Assembly: GCA_029204225.1 (NCBI GenBank)
Contig: CM055093.1
Span: forward strand, 47,564,354 to 47,628,353
Length of the DNA stretch: 64,000 nucleotides
Source of the DNA: Diphasiastrum complanatum
Taxonomy: Eukaryota; Streptophyta; Lycopodiopsida; Lycopodiales; Lycopodiaceae
Direction of reading: 5' to 3'
Within the stretch, counting starts at the first letter, position 1; each line of letters begins with the position of its first letter. Below the pieces are notes generated by a model, which did no database searches, was not told where the DNA came from, and saw nothing but the letters and a program-made list of their open reading frames with translations. Positions 31,677 through 43,833 of this stretch are shown here, in pieces. Position numbers and translations under genes: made by a program.

Positions 31677-33608
31677 ATGGACGATCCTGTGTTGCAATAT
31701 ATCCAAGATATACTCATGTGTGAGGACTTGGAAGATGATGGCAAGTTTAATGCGTACAACTCAGTCGAAACCGTGTCAAAGGAGTTTGAAGAGCTTCTTG
31801 AAGATAGATCTTATATTGGAGGTGCATCTTTTGAAGCTGAAGGTTTTGAGCAGGGGATTTCCGAAACTGATGTAACTGTTTCAGGAAATTTCGGGACCTT
31901 GGTTTTTGGCTCGCCAAACAGATTAGACTCGCCTTACGAAAGTAACAGCGAGCTGGCAGATCTGCTCCTCGATAAAGACAGGACGTTATTCCAAGAGTAT
32001 CATGGAAAAGATTGTCAAAGACAAACTCCTAAAGCAGATTGGCCAATAGAACCGCAATCTGTGTCTACAGGCTTTCATAGCTATGATCCGGACAACTGCA
32101 AAATATCTTCCTTGGAAGTCGGTGTGAAAGGCCTGTGTGTCGAAGATCAGAGTGGTATTTGCTGGCATCGACATCCATCTTCTCAGATTCTATGCCTGAG
32201 TCACAAACAGGAATTGAGAGTTTCGTCACCTGAACATAGTGATAATTTATTGGTAAATGATATGCAACAAGTTATCGACCTAAAGGGAGACAATCGCATC
32301 ACAGTTAATTACGAAGAATTCGTTGCAGGGAATGCAAATTCATTTCCGCTAAATAGTTCAGAAAACGTTACTGGATGCCAATCCTCTAGGCAGATTCCAG
32401 ACAGAGAAATGGAGCCTAGTTCTCCTGTTCCAGCGAATCTACTTGAGCAGCTGCTAGATTGTGCCAGAGCAGTAGAAGCCGATGACCTAGAAAAGGTTAA
32501 TGAGATTGTCGAAAAGCTTAGAAGCGAAACATCTCCGACAGGAGATTGCTACCAGCGCCTCGGATTTTACTTCGTAGAGGCTTTGGTGGCAAGAGTTTGG
32601 CGTGCAACCTCTAAAATGTGCTTCCAATTTTCGCCTTCTACTATTGAGATCCTCAAGGCTTATCACTTATTTTTGGAAACCACTCCATACATGAAGATCC
32701 CGCACTACTTTGCCACTCAGACAATCTTGAAAGCGTGCAAGGGAGCGCAACGGTTGCATATAGTGGACTACGGCATATTGTATGGCATCCAGTGGCCAGC
32801 TTTGATCGAAGCCCTTGCAGATCGGCCTGAAGGACCTCCCAAGCTGCGCATCACAGGCATTCACTTTCCGATGCCAGACTCGAAGCCTGTAGAGAAAACA
32901 GAGTTAACCGCCAGCAGGCTTGCAGAATTTGCCCGCAGATGCGGTGTGCCTTTCGAGTATCACTCTGTGAAAGCAAAGTGGGATCAGATCTTACCATCTT
33001 CTTTAATGATCAGACATGACGAAATCCTGATTGTGAATTGCATGTTTGGCTTGCGGCACCTCCTGGACGAAACCATGGCTGCAGAGAGCCCCAGAAAGCG
33101 GGTGCTGAAGAGCATCCGTGCCATGAACCCTAAAGTGTTCATAGAAGGAGTGATGAATGCAGCTCTTAACACACCCTTGGGGTTTATCCACCGTTTTCGA
33201 GCAGTTCTTGACCATTCCATCAACACGTTCGAGGCGATTGATGCAAGCATTCCATGGCATTCTCCAGAGAGAGTGCACATGGAGAGTCAGTTCTTCGCTA
33301 AGGCCATCTTCAATGTGGTGGCATGTGAGGGTGCGGAGCGTGTAGACAGGGCAGAACCTTATAAGTACTGGCAAACCCTTACATACATGGCTGGTTTCAA
33401 AATGATGCCCATCCAATCCACAATGTACAGACAAATTGAGGATATAATGGCCACCAGTTTCCACAGAAATTATGAATTTGGTAGAGATGGGGAGTGGATG
33501 CTGCTTGGCTGGAAGAACAGGCCTACTCACGCAGTGTCTGCATGGGAAACCCGCTCCATCCAGCCCAGAACTGCAGCATCCATCACTCGACCTTCAATTC
33601 AACATTGA
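31677..33608 (+). CDS. GRAS-domain transcription regulator, LISCL (SCL14/SCL33-like) subfamily
   Basis: The 643-aa protein starts at ATG 31677; an in-frame GTG at 31644 is not a plant start. The N-terminus PVLQYIQDILMCEDLED matches the conserved LISCL opening motif, followed by an acidic, variable region. The GRAS domain spans about residues 253-625. It has a first leucine-rich region (LLEQLLDCARAVEADD), the VHIID-type motif LHIVDYGILYGIQWP at about 360, a second leucine-rich region (FEYHSVKAKWDQI), a PFYRE-like region with FIHRFRAVLDH, RVDRAEPYKYWQ, and the final SAW motif WMLLGWKNRPTHAVSAW. There is no intron in the coding part, as is usual for GRAS genes. Known LISCL members act in the nucleus as transcriptional co-regulators, for example in stress and detoxification responses through TGA factors. 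No defect is visible. Codon use is more GC-balanced than the surrounding DNA. Confidence 0.93.
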   Translation: MDDPVLQYIQDILMCEDLEDDGKFNAYNSVETVSKEFEELLEDRSYIGGASFEAEGFEQGISETDVTVSGNFGTLVFGSPNRLDSPYESNSELADLLLDKDRTLFQEYHGKDCQRQTPKADWPIEPQSVSTGFHSYDPDNCKISSLEVGVKGLCVEDQSGICWHRHPSSQILCLSHKQELRVSSPEHSDNLLVNDMQQVIDLKGDNRITVNYEEFVAGNANSFPLNSSENVTGCQSSRQIPDREMEPSSPVPANLLEQLLDCARAVEADDLEKVNEIVEKLRSETSPTGDCYQRLGFYFVEALVARVWRATSKMCFQFSPSTIEILKAYHLFLETTPYMKIPHYFATQTILKACKGAQRLHIVDYGILYGIQWPALIEALADRPEGPPKLRITGIHFPMPDSKPVEKTELTASRLAEFARRCGVPFEYHSVKAKWDQILPSSLMIRHDEILIVNCMFGLRHLLDETMAAESPRKRVLKSIRAMNPKVFIEGVMNAALNTPLGFIHRFRAVLDHSINTFEAIDASIPWHSPERVHMESQFFAKAIFNVVACEGAERVDRAEPYKYWQTLTYMAGFKMMPIQSTMYRQIEDIMATSFHRNYEFGRDGEWMLLGWKNRPTHAVSAWETRSIQPRTAASITRPSIQH

Positions 33609-35326
33609 GGGCGTTTGACAAATCTGACAACCCGCAAGGATTGTGTGGTCTTTTAACTATCTAGACGCTGGATATATCAATCAACGAGCTGGTAAGTGAA
33701 ATAGACTGCGATGGTCCAGCAAACACTTTAGCCTCGCATTATTCAGTTACATGTAGCTGGAATGTTTAAAACTTGAAAGTTCTTGGAAAAATCATGCAAA
33801 GGTTAAGAAACTTTTTTCATTGCTGTTTTATATTTTATAGGAAGATGCCCGTTAGATGTTATACAATTATAGGACCATGCAGAATCTTAATGCATCATTA
33901 CGAATGAGTGAAAATTGTTTTTTTCGTAAAATAAGAGAATTGCATTTGAAACAAATCTCATTTTACTCTGGCAAGTACTGGAAATGAGGAATTGTCTCAT
34001 TGTTGTTGGGCTGTTTTGTACAATTTGGCTCCCTAGTCTTTGTCTATGTTTTGATGAATCATAGATGTTATGATCGTTGTTCTTATTTATTTTATTTTAG
34101 TTTAATTAGAATTATAAATTTGTAAATTTTAAATTTGGAATTTCATTTTATTTGAATTATTATCATCATTATTGTTTTTTCGTTCTTACTGGTTGTCTTT
34201 TGCTTCTTAGTCAACACTGAGTTTACCCAGGAGAATCCGGAATCTTAAAAAATCTTTATTCTCTCCCGAATGCCCTACGCGGCGGTTAGCAACTTATGCT
34301 TGGGTATTGATGAGAGATGAGCAATGTTGTTTGGCTAAGATTCTTTGTTTATTGAATTTTATATTGTTGTGTTGACTTAGATCCTTTGACTATTTGAGTT
34401 ACTCGTGTATTGTTTCTAAGCTTTACCTTATGACATCATTGATTTCTTTATAAAATTGTGAAATTGGATATATTCTAATTTCACAAATAGAGATTTTTTT
34501 GTCACTTTAGCGAACATGCAAATTCTTAATGAATTTTCGTTCAATACTTGATGTGGCCAGCTGTATATCCAATACTTACTTTAGGTTATTTGATGCTTTA
34601 CTTCCTTTCTTTTAAACTTTCAATATTGGTCACTCATTTAGTGGTAAAAGTTAAGTAAAAAAAAATAAAAAATCCTTCATGTATAGTTGTAGTCAAGTTT
34701 TTCTTGGGTGCGCTTTATCAGATAAATATTTCGATATTCCTTAATGTTTAGGTTTAGGTTCTTGTTCTTGATCTTGATGGTATCAAAGTTATAAAGTAAG
34801 TTTTATGTTAATTATTGTCTTCTGTAAAGAGTTTTGTAAATTTGGCTCTTTGGTCGTCCTTGTAATTTACCACTAAGAGTCACTTACGCAAATTCTATAG
34901 AACTTTTTGAAAAAAACTTTCGCGTGATTGGCTCTCTCATGGTCCAATTAACTTTGTATCACCATGTTAGAGTTTGAATGAAGTTTAATTTCTTTGGTTC
35001 CTTTTAGGGTCAAGGGCCTTTTGGTTACTTTCGTGAAAGACTTTTGGTGTGAGAGCGAGTCAAGTAGTGTTGCTTCAAGAAGTCGCGGGCACTTGATCAA
35101 ATGCTATTGCCAATGATCTTTCGAGTGTAACAGACGGACCTATTTAGGTGCCTCACTACTTTACAATAGCCCTGTTACACAAACGAGAGGTGTGGTCAAC
35201 ACAATTTTGACCTTGGACAAATAGCCTTTCGGAGGGCCTGGTCTTAAACAATTGCTTGAATCGTACAAATCATAGAGAAATGCTTACGTTTTTGTACAGA
35301 TGTAATTTGAATAAATTTCATAATTT
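33609..35326. other. 3' flank of GRAS gene, AT-rich, no gene seen
   Basis: It includes the GRAS 3' UTR and polyadenylation region, of unknown length. No frame longer than short chance ORFs and no element ends are recognisable. Confidence 0.5.
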
Positions 35327-37076
35327 TGGTGAAAGTCCTATTAAATGGTCTATTTTTAAGTCAAAAATCTATCTTGGTTATTTTATGATTTTATGTTTGT
35401 GAGCATGTTTCCACATGTGTAAAATAGTTAAATAGTTTATAATGTTGACTTTAGGGGTATCATAAAGATTTTGTATCAAGCATCTTGGGGTAGAACTTTG
35501 ATAGGGCCAACACATGTGAGATCTGATGCATGATTAGTACCTCGAGCTCCAAGAAGTATATAAATAGAGGCATATTTGACCATAATCAATATGCAACATC
35601 TATCTTGATTTTGGAAGCAATTTTGTGTCAATCTCTCCATTTGTCTTCATTTGTTTTGAATGATTTGAGTTTCTATCATAGTGTAACTTGTTTTCAGGTT
35701 GGAGTCCCTACTCTGACAGGTTTTTGCAGGTGTGAAACTAGCAAGTACATTTACCCTCATTAATGATTGTTCTTATTAGATTTTCATGCCTACAATTGAT
35801 AAAGGTTGATCTAAATCTTGTGTAGATTCATAGATCAATTGTATCTAACATTCAATCCCTCTTGTGGATCATTTTAGGATCCATTCTTGGTCCAATTTTG
35901 CAGATTTCCATATGGTATCAGAGCCAAGTAGAAGAGGATTTATTGATATTGATGGGGTTGATCCAAAACTAAGCCCAAATTAGCAAGTTTATGGAAACTA
36001 GCTAATTTTTGTGTGGCGAGTTGGATTTGATAGGTATACTCAATATTTTTTGACCAGAACTTGTTGTGGGATATAGGAGTACTTTTCACATGTGTGAGGC
36101 CGTACAAGTCTAGTTTTGGTTGAGAAAATTCAAAAATTTGTATAATTTGACTCACACACCCAAATTGAGAGATTTTTAGTGCAACTCAAGCTTTTTCTAT
36201 AGAGCTTCTATTCCTATGATTTGTTCTTGGATTAGATCAGCAAACAAATTAAATTTGAAGCTTGATTCAGGTGCATTAAATGAGTTTCTCTAATTTTTTG
36301 AGTGCATGTTGAAGTTGAGAGAGATATTGCCAAAAAACATAGATTAAGGAGTGATTTTGCAAGATTGACACTAGAATCTAAATTTCCATTATTCTAGATT
36401 GGTTCATGAGTGATAGGATTGTGTCTATAAGCTTTCGAATTGCTAGAAGATTTTAGGTTCAGATCTCTTAGAGAAACCATAACAGTTTCTAGTGCTTTTT
36501 CACATTCAAAAATGGCATCAATGGGTGGTTTTTTGCTTGAAGCTAGTGAAAGGCTCACATCCACTAATTATGCTAATTGGATAGTTCGAATGGAGTCTTT
36601 GCTTGTACTCCATGATATTTATGACATAGTACTTGAGGTGGAAGTAGAACCTCAAGGAGGTGTTGAATTGATAAAGTACAAAAAGAGATGTAGAGTTGCA
36701 TTACACTGCATAAAAATGAATGTAAGTAATGAACTTTTGAAGGAAATCTCATCTTGTACTACATCCAAAGAGGCATGAGATTCATTAAAAGCAATTTATG
36801 GATACAAGAATACTTCAAGGATACTCATGCTTAGGAATCAAATTCTTCAAAGCATGAAAGAAAATAGTGAAAGTGCCCAAAATTATGTTTTTAGGATCAA
36901 ATCTTTGAATAAGGAATTGTCTTCTATAGATGATAAAATCAAAGATGATGAGCTAGTTCAAATCATTTTGAATGGATTAGGAGATGATTATTCTAATCTT
37001 GTTTAAAACTTTGCTATTCAAGATTCACTTCCTAGTATTGAAAAATTTCAAAGTGTGCTTGTAAGTGTTGCTTTCT
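35327..37076 (+). mobile_element. copia relic 3 (+ strand): LTR, primer site, gag fragment
   Basis: A tggtatcagagcc primer site at 35913-35925 marks the LTR end. The LTR start near 35327 is tentative, found by weak similarity to the LTR at 40203-41023. A TATA motif tatataaata lies at 35557-35566. Gag begins at ATG 36512 (MASMGGFLLEASERL), close to copia 2 gag, and continues to about 37065 in one frame with a TGA at 36776 and a TAA near 37004. There it is cut off and joined to opposite-strand copia sequence. No protease, integrase, RT or 3' LTR follows. Confidence 0.8.
36512..37076 (+). pseudogene. copia 3 gag fragment
   Basis: The UBN2-type gag N-terminal region reads STNYANWIVRMESLLVLHDIYDIVLE and LQSMKENSESAQNYVFRIKSLN. 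The stop at 36776 falls where copia 2 has Trp (KEAW), and the second falls where copia 2 has Gln (LVQSFA). Both fit single C-to-T or G-to-A changes. Homology ends at about 37065. Confidence 0.85.
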
Positions 37077-37507
37077 AATTGATTTAAAATCAATTTCAAC
37101 CTTTTAAGAACATCATCTATGTTCTCAAGAGAGACTTCATACTCAACTAGTATGGCCTTACGCCAATTTTGAGATGCAATGATCTCACTAAAGCAAATTG
37201 ATTTATCAAATGACATAAGAGAAGTAAGTATGTGATGTATACCACATGAGATATGCTCCTCTTTCCCTTGAAATGTGAGCCACATGGATTCAACCATATT
37301 TCTTGAGTTTATTTTTGGAATCACAATTTGAGAAGGTCTCTCCTCCTCAATCCTTGGCACACTTGAACCTTGAGAAGGATTCTCCTCCTCAATCCTTGGA
37401 ACATTTGAACCTTGAGATGACTCCTTAAGATCCTCTTCATGGTGCTCCTTTTTTTATGGAAATCCGAGACCTCCGTGTCTCATAATGATCACAACAAGTA
37501 TGACCAT

Positions 37508-38454
37508 TCAATATGCACTTCCTATGATTATCAAGATTACTTTTGCTAGAAACATAGGTCCAAAAATCACCACAACTTCGCATGATTTTTCCAATATTGA
37601 AATCAAAAGTATTTCCATCCCAATAAGGCTAACTACTTGCTTATGGATATAAGTGTCCACTTTGGATGCTTCACTTATTCTCATAAGAAGTTTAAAACTT
37701 GCCTTTAGGTTTGAAAACATACAATTTTCATCTTTATGAATGAACACATCATTCATGATCTTATTGAAACCAAAAGATCCTACATTATGAAGATATTTCC
37801 ATTTCCTTGACTTCATAACTAATGTAAGCTTACAAGGAAAACATATTTTGCTATCTTTTAAGGCATCACACTCAACTAGTATTGCCTTAATCCACCTTTG
37901 AGATACAAAAATCTCTTCAAAGCAAAATGGTTCTTCATAAGTTGACATGATAGCATAAATGAAACTATTTTCATTTTGTGATTGCTGCTCCTTATTCTTG
38001 ATTGATTTCTCTTGGATCATAACAATAAGTTTGAACTTATCTAAAGTTCCAAGCAAAATACTTTCCAAGGACATAAAATAAATCCAAGTTACTTTCATGA
38101 AAGTGACATCTATCTTTGCATCTTGAACCAAACAATGCACTTCCAAATGGAAATTTTCAAAAGATTTGACATGTCTTGTGATGGACTCTTGAAGACAAAT
38201 CTTGCAAGTCCTTGTGAGACTCCAAGCCTCATTTACCTTTCCACAAAGGAAACACCTTTCCTTGGACTTGTCCTTCTTGTATTTGCATTTCAAACTTGAA
38301 GCTCCATCCTTCTCCTTGGCCCCCTTGCTTTGGTTCTTCTTGGATGGATTGGACTTCTTTTGTAGCATCTTGAGGAAAAATATCCTTCCTTGCCACAAAG
38401 GTTGCACTTAGGATCCTTTCTTTCCTTCAATAGGATGCCACCTATTGATGCCAT
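37508..38454 (-). pseudogene. copia 4 collapsed gag-integrase-RT fragments
   Basis: A run of about 299 codons is open on the minus strand (38407-37508) and splices pieces of the polyprotein together. It has a Lys-rich stretch, CFLCGK, a shortened integrase core, and the stretch SQRWIKAILVECDALKDSK seen before copia RT. No catalytic triad is complete. The openness probably reflects deletion of stop-bearing parts and AT-rich sequence, not function. Confidence 0.65.
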
Positions 38455-40019
38455 GTGAATAAAAACCTGTGATATGATTCTACAAATGTAATTTGTGACT
38501 TCAAGAGACTAGATTTGAACATCTTCAATAATCTAGAATGATCTACAAAAGATCTAGCTCACAAACCTAAGAATCAATCTTCACACTAATGACTAGTCAC
38601 TTGGAAACTTTGCTTTGATCACTAAGACAAAAGCACACAATCTTTGAATCAAATCACAAAAGAAATCAGATCCAATCTCCTATTGGACTTATCAAATACC
38701 AATGACTCTTTTTTTTTATAGTTGAAATGGATATGAAATGATTTGACACCTAGATTTTCCTTTTCACTCGACTAGTTCTCTCAACACTTGAGATTCTTGA
38801 ACAAAAGATGGGTTTTGTTTCAAACACATGAAAATCAAACTTAATCACTTCTTTTGGACTCACTCTTGACCCAAATAATCTCACTCTTGAGATTTAGAAT
38901 GAATTTGATTTGATTTGAAAACAAACTATACCACCAATTTTTCACATAGCTTAAAAATTAGACAATAGAGATTCACAAAGATCTCAACCATGCATGAATA
39001 CTCAAATATGGACTCCCCCTCATTCTAGACATCCAAAGTGATCACAACTTGACCCTCACACTCTCACAAAGAAAGTTGAATAGAACTAATTTGAGTTTCA
39101 TACATTCTATGTCAATTTTTGCTCAACAAATTGAATTCAATCACTCCTATTGGATTCCACCAATTACTCTACTTTTTAAGACTTGGAATGAAATTCAAAA
39201 TTAAAAGTTGTGATTTTTCTCACTAAGATATTGTGCTTCAAAGAGCTAATACCACTTAGAAAGATTTGATCACCTAGGAGAAGACAAATTCTTCACCTAT
39301 AACAACACATAATGAGCTTCTAGATCTTGCCCTCTACAAAAGAAGGAACTCTTAGAAAATTGGATCTATCTCTACACATTTGCCATAGACACCTTAATGA
39401 CTCTTTTAAAACCTTACAATCACTCAAACAAATTGAGTAGGGTTGAACAATGTGACTTGGATCTCAATGTCTTTTCTAGAACTCTCAATTTAAGCCAATC
39501 TATGTCAAATTCTACAAAAGATTTGTATAGATGCTCTGTATGCACTAGAAACTCTCAAAGGTTTCACTTGGAGGACAGATCCAAAAATGTTTTCTAGCAA
39601 ATTGATGCTTCTAAACTTGACCCTATCACTCTTGAACAAATCTAGAGTGATGGTACAATGAATTTTATCCTCTCACCTTGCATATCACTCCTTAATCTAT
39701 GATTTTTGGCAAAATCACTCTCAACTTCAACATGCACTCAAAAAATCAGAGATGATCAATTAATGCACCTAATTCAAGCTTCAAATTTAATTTCTTGGCT
39801 GATCTAATCCAAGAACTAATCAAGGGATTAGATTCTCTATAGAAAATGCTTGATTTTGCACGAAAAATCACTCAAATTGGGTATGTGAATCAAATTCTAC
39901 AAATTAATGAAATTTCTCAATTAAAACCAGAGTTGTACGGTCTAACATGTGTGAAAAGGGTTCCTACAGCCCAAAACAAAATCTGGACCAAAACTTTTGA
40001 GGATAACTATCAAATCCAG

Positions 40020-40141
40020 TGCGTCCCGTGACTGTCCTCGGTGAATGTCGGGGCCTCGCCTTCGGACACGTTCCGGGACCCCTTTGCGCTGGCGCCGATG
40101 GCGCCGGATGCAAGGCTCGGGTTTAGGGTTTAGGGTTTAGG
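40020..40141. repeat. GC-rich insert with interstitial telomere repeats
   Basis: About 100 bp are strikingly GC-rich (ggcgccgatggcgccgg and neighbours), followed by about three units of TTTAGGG (40118-40141). They sit between the primer site and leader of copia 4 in otherwise AT-rich DNA, and copia 3 has nothing similar at the matching place. Confidence 0.8.
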
Positions 40142-40189
40142 CTTTGATTTGGATTAGCCCTATCAATTTCAACAAAAACTCTTGTACTA

Positions 40190-40202
40190 GGCTCTGATAC
40201 CA
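40190..40202 (-). other. Primer binding site of copia 4
   Basis: On the minus strand the sequence is tggtatcagagcc, directly after the LTR end ...tgcaca. It fixes the orientation of this relic. Confidence 0.92.
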
Positions 40203-41023
40203 TGTGCAAAAAGTACAGAAAGGACCAAGAGTGGATCGTAATCTGATCCTCAAGAGGTATTGGTTGTCAGATTACTTGATCTATCAATCTACTTGAGATT
40301 AAGATCAATCTAGATCAATTCTATACACAAAATCCTAACAAGAACAATCATTAATTGAAGGTAGGTTAATTTCTGGTTTCACACGTGTAAAACACTGTCT
40401 GAGTACAGACTCCAACCTGAAAATCAAGTACACATTGATAGAACCTCAAAACAATCAAAACAAATGGAGAGAATCACTCAAAATTGCTTCCAAAACAAAG
40501 ATTGGTGTCTCATAATGATTATGGCCAAATGTGGCTCTATATATACAATAAGTGGGAGCTCATGGTACTGATCATCCCTCTGATCCCACATGTGTGAAGG
40601 TGCTTTGTCATATGATGATTCATCATGCAAAACTGACACTTGGACAAAACCTTCTATTTTGAGCACTTTTGGTCCATTTTCTTTCTATATGGAGATCTAC
40701 TTGGAAATCTTCTAGAAGTCAAAATTTGCCTACTTCAGCTTATTCCACACATGTGAGCTGTCCTCTACACATGTGATATGACACCTAACCATAGGATGTG
40801 GCTCATGCAATCAATAGATTGATGCCATGTGTCATATGTCTAGAAAACTAGTTTTTGGCCTTTTTAGCCACTAGAACTTGAATAAAAGCATATGTACAAC
40901 CTATATGATTATGGTACATGATAAGTACACTATTTTCACACATGGGAACAGGCTCCACACATGTGTGTTTATCTATATACAAGATTTTTGGCCTCTACCA
41001 AGCTTATTTTTGCATTTTTCACA
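40203..41023 (-). repeat. LTR of copia 4 (minus strand)
   Basis: On the minus strand it starts TGTGAAAAATGC at 41023 and ends TTTTGCACA at 40203, 821 bp. The opening resembles the copia 1 and 2 LTRs (TGTGAAGAATT). It contains a tatatatag TATA-like motif at about 40535 and several acatgtgt motifs. No partner LTR is seen within the window. Confidence 0.8.
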
Positions 41024-43740
41024 TCAATCATCTAAGTTTATATATTGTTCTACATTTCTAGCTATATGCCTACCTTTCTATGAATCTGTTCAAACCATCA
41101 ATCTATTGATTTGTGGATGGATCCATATGAATCTAAGTAACACCCACTTAACTATATGCCTATCGATCTATTAATATTATTGATTTGCCAATCGATTTAT
41201 TTATACTCTACTTATGTGGGTTATATTTATCCATTGATCAGACAAGCCTTTGTCTATGTACAAGTTGAGGAAAGATCTATAAATGTTTTCATTGATGGAT
41301 CCATGTGTGCGTAATTTGCTAATAGTACAATGCATGTGCATTTTATGATAGCATACGATATATGTGATACATATAAGTTTATAACAATATACTTGTCCAT
41401 TTTGATGAGAATTATTTCCAATCCACAATGCATTTTTTTTCATCTCCATTAAAATGATATAGATTGAAAGTCAACTTAAATTCAATTATGCATATTCTCA
41501 AAGGGTCATATTTACTCCATAGGTATGTGACCTTTGATGTGTTGTACCCTCATATATACATCATGCCCATCCAATGCGATCTGACTATGCATTTTTCCAA
41601 TTGGTTGAAAACTACCTTGGGCTAGATTGTATTTGTAGACAAGCGCATTGACCCCCTCATATTATACATCCTACCCATCCAATGTGATTTGACAAAGCAT
41701 TTATCTAACTAGCTTGGGCTAGAATGTGTTTGTATACAAGCACATTGACCCCCTTAGATTACCAACATAATATATGATTGATGACATTATATTAGTTGAA
41801 AATAGTGCTACAATATTTAATAATACAAAAGGGATCTTTGCACGAATTCTTATAAGGCCCTTTTGGAGCTCAAGCCTCCCCTAATGACAATCCTATGTCC
41901 TTCTCCCCATCCATATGGTCCATAAAATATGCCTCGTTGGCATTGTGGCTATCAGTGCTCACAAAAAAACTGACAAATACAAACAACCCAATTGTTACAT
42001 TTGACATTTCATCTAAGTTGTTTTGAGTTTGTAATTTTATGAATTTGGCTAGATTTAGAGTCAATAAATTTTTTTAATTGTTGAAAAACACTATGTAAGT
42101 TTTTTGCCTACTACAAATGTAAACAAAAAGGTGTTTTTAGTGGCTTTAAACTTAAGTCTTCAGTGTTCAATCTGTACATAATAGATTATGAAATTAACTT
42201 AGAGACTAGAATAAAGATTTGAGATTTAAGATTTGAGGCTGGTATTAAGTTGATTTGACATTGTATTTATTGTTCTAGTTTTAAATCGGTACTAGTTTTA
42301 AATCTTGACTACCACAGACTTTGTATAGATTGTTTAAGGTTTTCTAAAGGATATTTTTGTGATGAAAGGCTTTTTTGCATGTTTAAATATTGATGAAAAA
42401 GAGAAGTTACGGATTAGAAATCAGCCCAACAATTTATTTTAGGCTAATTTGGGAAAACACCTACTACAATAGAAGTTACTAGAAGGAAAAAACATTTTTT
42501 ACGAGCACTGGTGGCTATGTAACATATGTGACATAATACTCATAGATGGCAAGGTCAATGAAAGGTTCATCAAGTCCATACCATTATTGCATTTCTTGTT
42601 GGAAAAATGTTTCAGTTTCTGCCACCATGAGATTCACCTAGGCTGCTTGAGAATTATTTGGCCCTAGTGGTGCTGGTAATGCCATTCTCTATTGTTGAGG
42701 GACTTGTCCAAGCCTCGGTGTTACTTTAGTTGCTCTCTAATGATAAGCATAAGAGGTTTGGAACTAAGATCTCTTCTGTTATATGATCCTTGGATTGTAG
42801 CCACAATAAGTAGACTTGTCATGCAATGATACATTGCACAAGTGATAGTATCTATGCATCAGTTTCAAGTTTTGCTTCAACAATGGACACTTGTTCAAAA
42901 TGCTATTTAGGGTATATATTGAATACCAAATATTGTCCCATTGAGGATACTATTGTTGATACGGCTCTGACTATTGTGTTGCAATATGGATAGGCTTGTT
43001 GAATATGAATTTGATGCAATAGAAGGAGTTGAGGCATGAATAGATGTAGTTCATGGTGTGAAATCATCATTTGATCCCTTGGTCTTATTTTGACCCTTGG
43101 TCCTATTTCGACCCAACATTGGAATCGACTCTAGACTACGACTATTTCAACTCTAGACTACGACTATTTCAACTCGACACATATTGACTTAGGGAGCAAT
43201 TTGTCACTTATATGATCGATGAAAAATTCTAATAGAAAAATAGTTTCTTGTAATTCATTGTACAAATCAAGAACAAATTTGATCTTAGTTAAACCCATAT
43301 TAGCTTGTACAAATAAGAAGCTATAACTCAATGACTAAAACACACAAGTAGCCAACCATAAAATTCATGGGCGTAGTATACATATCTAGTCTTAATTTAC
43401 ACATCAATGTATTTCTACATGTTCAATAAAGAATTGGCCAAGAGCCCTTCTAATCTCTAATTGTTGCATACCGATCTAGTTTGAATATGTGATGTATTCA
43501 AGTTTATCTATAAGTCCTTTTTTATTTTACAATATTTATTACTTCTTATGCCATGCAATATGTCACTTAGATGGTGCAAAAATAGGAGTGACACATTGTG
43601 CTTTAGGCAAAAGGTTTCATTACTTGTATTATTACATTGAACTTTGGGGAAATGCAAGAGGTTGAAGGTCTAAGACTCTAAAAATGTCACTCATCTTGTT
43701 TCAGGAATTTCATAGGAAATCCTTATCTAAAGAATGATTG
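41024..43740. other. Intergenic region with small tandem repeats
   Basis: No gene is recognised. A unit of about 100 bp is tandemly duplicated at 41561-41761 (catcatgcccatccaatg... and catcctacccatccaatg...). A perfect 22-bp duplication (unit ctctagactacgactatttcaa) lies at 43129-43172. Confidence 0.6.
41795..41996. repeat. Dispersed repeat, shared with 50312-50410
   Basis: The stretch from 'atagtgcta' through 'aattcttataaggcccttttggagctcaag' recurs at 50312-50410 with moderate divergence. Its right end (41973-41996) is the exact reverse complement of 24 bases at 30971-30994 and 63184-63207. Confidence 0.6.
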
Positions 43741-43833
43741 GCTGGAGTTTGATATCCCATATCTTACTGTCCGAGCTGGCGATTTTCCATTGGTCGTCCT
43801 ATTGACTCCCGATGATCCTGCCCAGCCCAGACT

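Larger units (their letters stand above)
28451..31840 (+). repeat. Segmental duplication, copy A (GRAS upstream region)
   Basis: From tttaatgcttgag at 28451 this DNA matches 61997-64000 in order and orientation, up to the right window edge. Copy A has two blocks missing from copy B: 28705-29880 (about 1.18 kb) and about 30676-30970 (about 295 bp). Small rearrangements also occur near 30140-30340. The block 28705-29880 has no convincing gene; its open frames are low-complexity Ile/Met/Thr-rich translations. Confidence 0.9.
37077..40202 (-). mobile_element. copia relic 4 (- strand), internal region, heavily deleted
   Basis: Reading right to left from the primer site: a leader (40189-38460) similar to the copia 3 leader; a gag start at ATG 38454 (MASIGG) that jumps after a few residues to a zinc knuckle-like CNLCGKEGYFSSRC with Tyr in place of the His; then fragments of integrase (CKICLQESITRH, FMKVTWIYFM) and of the region before RT (EEPFCFEEIFVSQRWIKAILVECDAL). 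A second, similar pre-RT fragment (SICFSEIIASQNWRKAILVEYE) lies at about 37200-37080, so material is partly duplicated. Most of gag, the protease and the RT core are missing. Confidence 0.75.

Noticed and set aside
33003-33530. 175-codon minus-strand frame
   Set aside because: It lies wholly antisense to the GRAS domain and has no recognisable domain.
35327-41023. Single intact copia element with its two LTRs at 35.3 and 41.0 kb
   Set aside because: The two LTRs are in opposite orientation, each with its own primer site, and flanking bases (atttt, tcaat) do not match.
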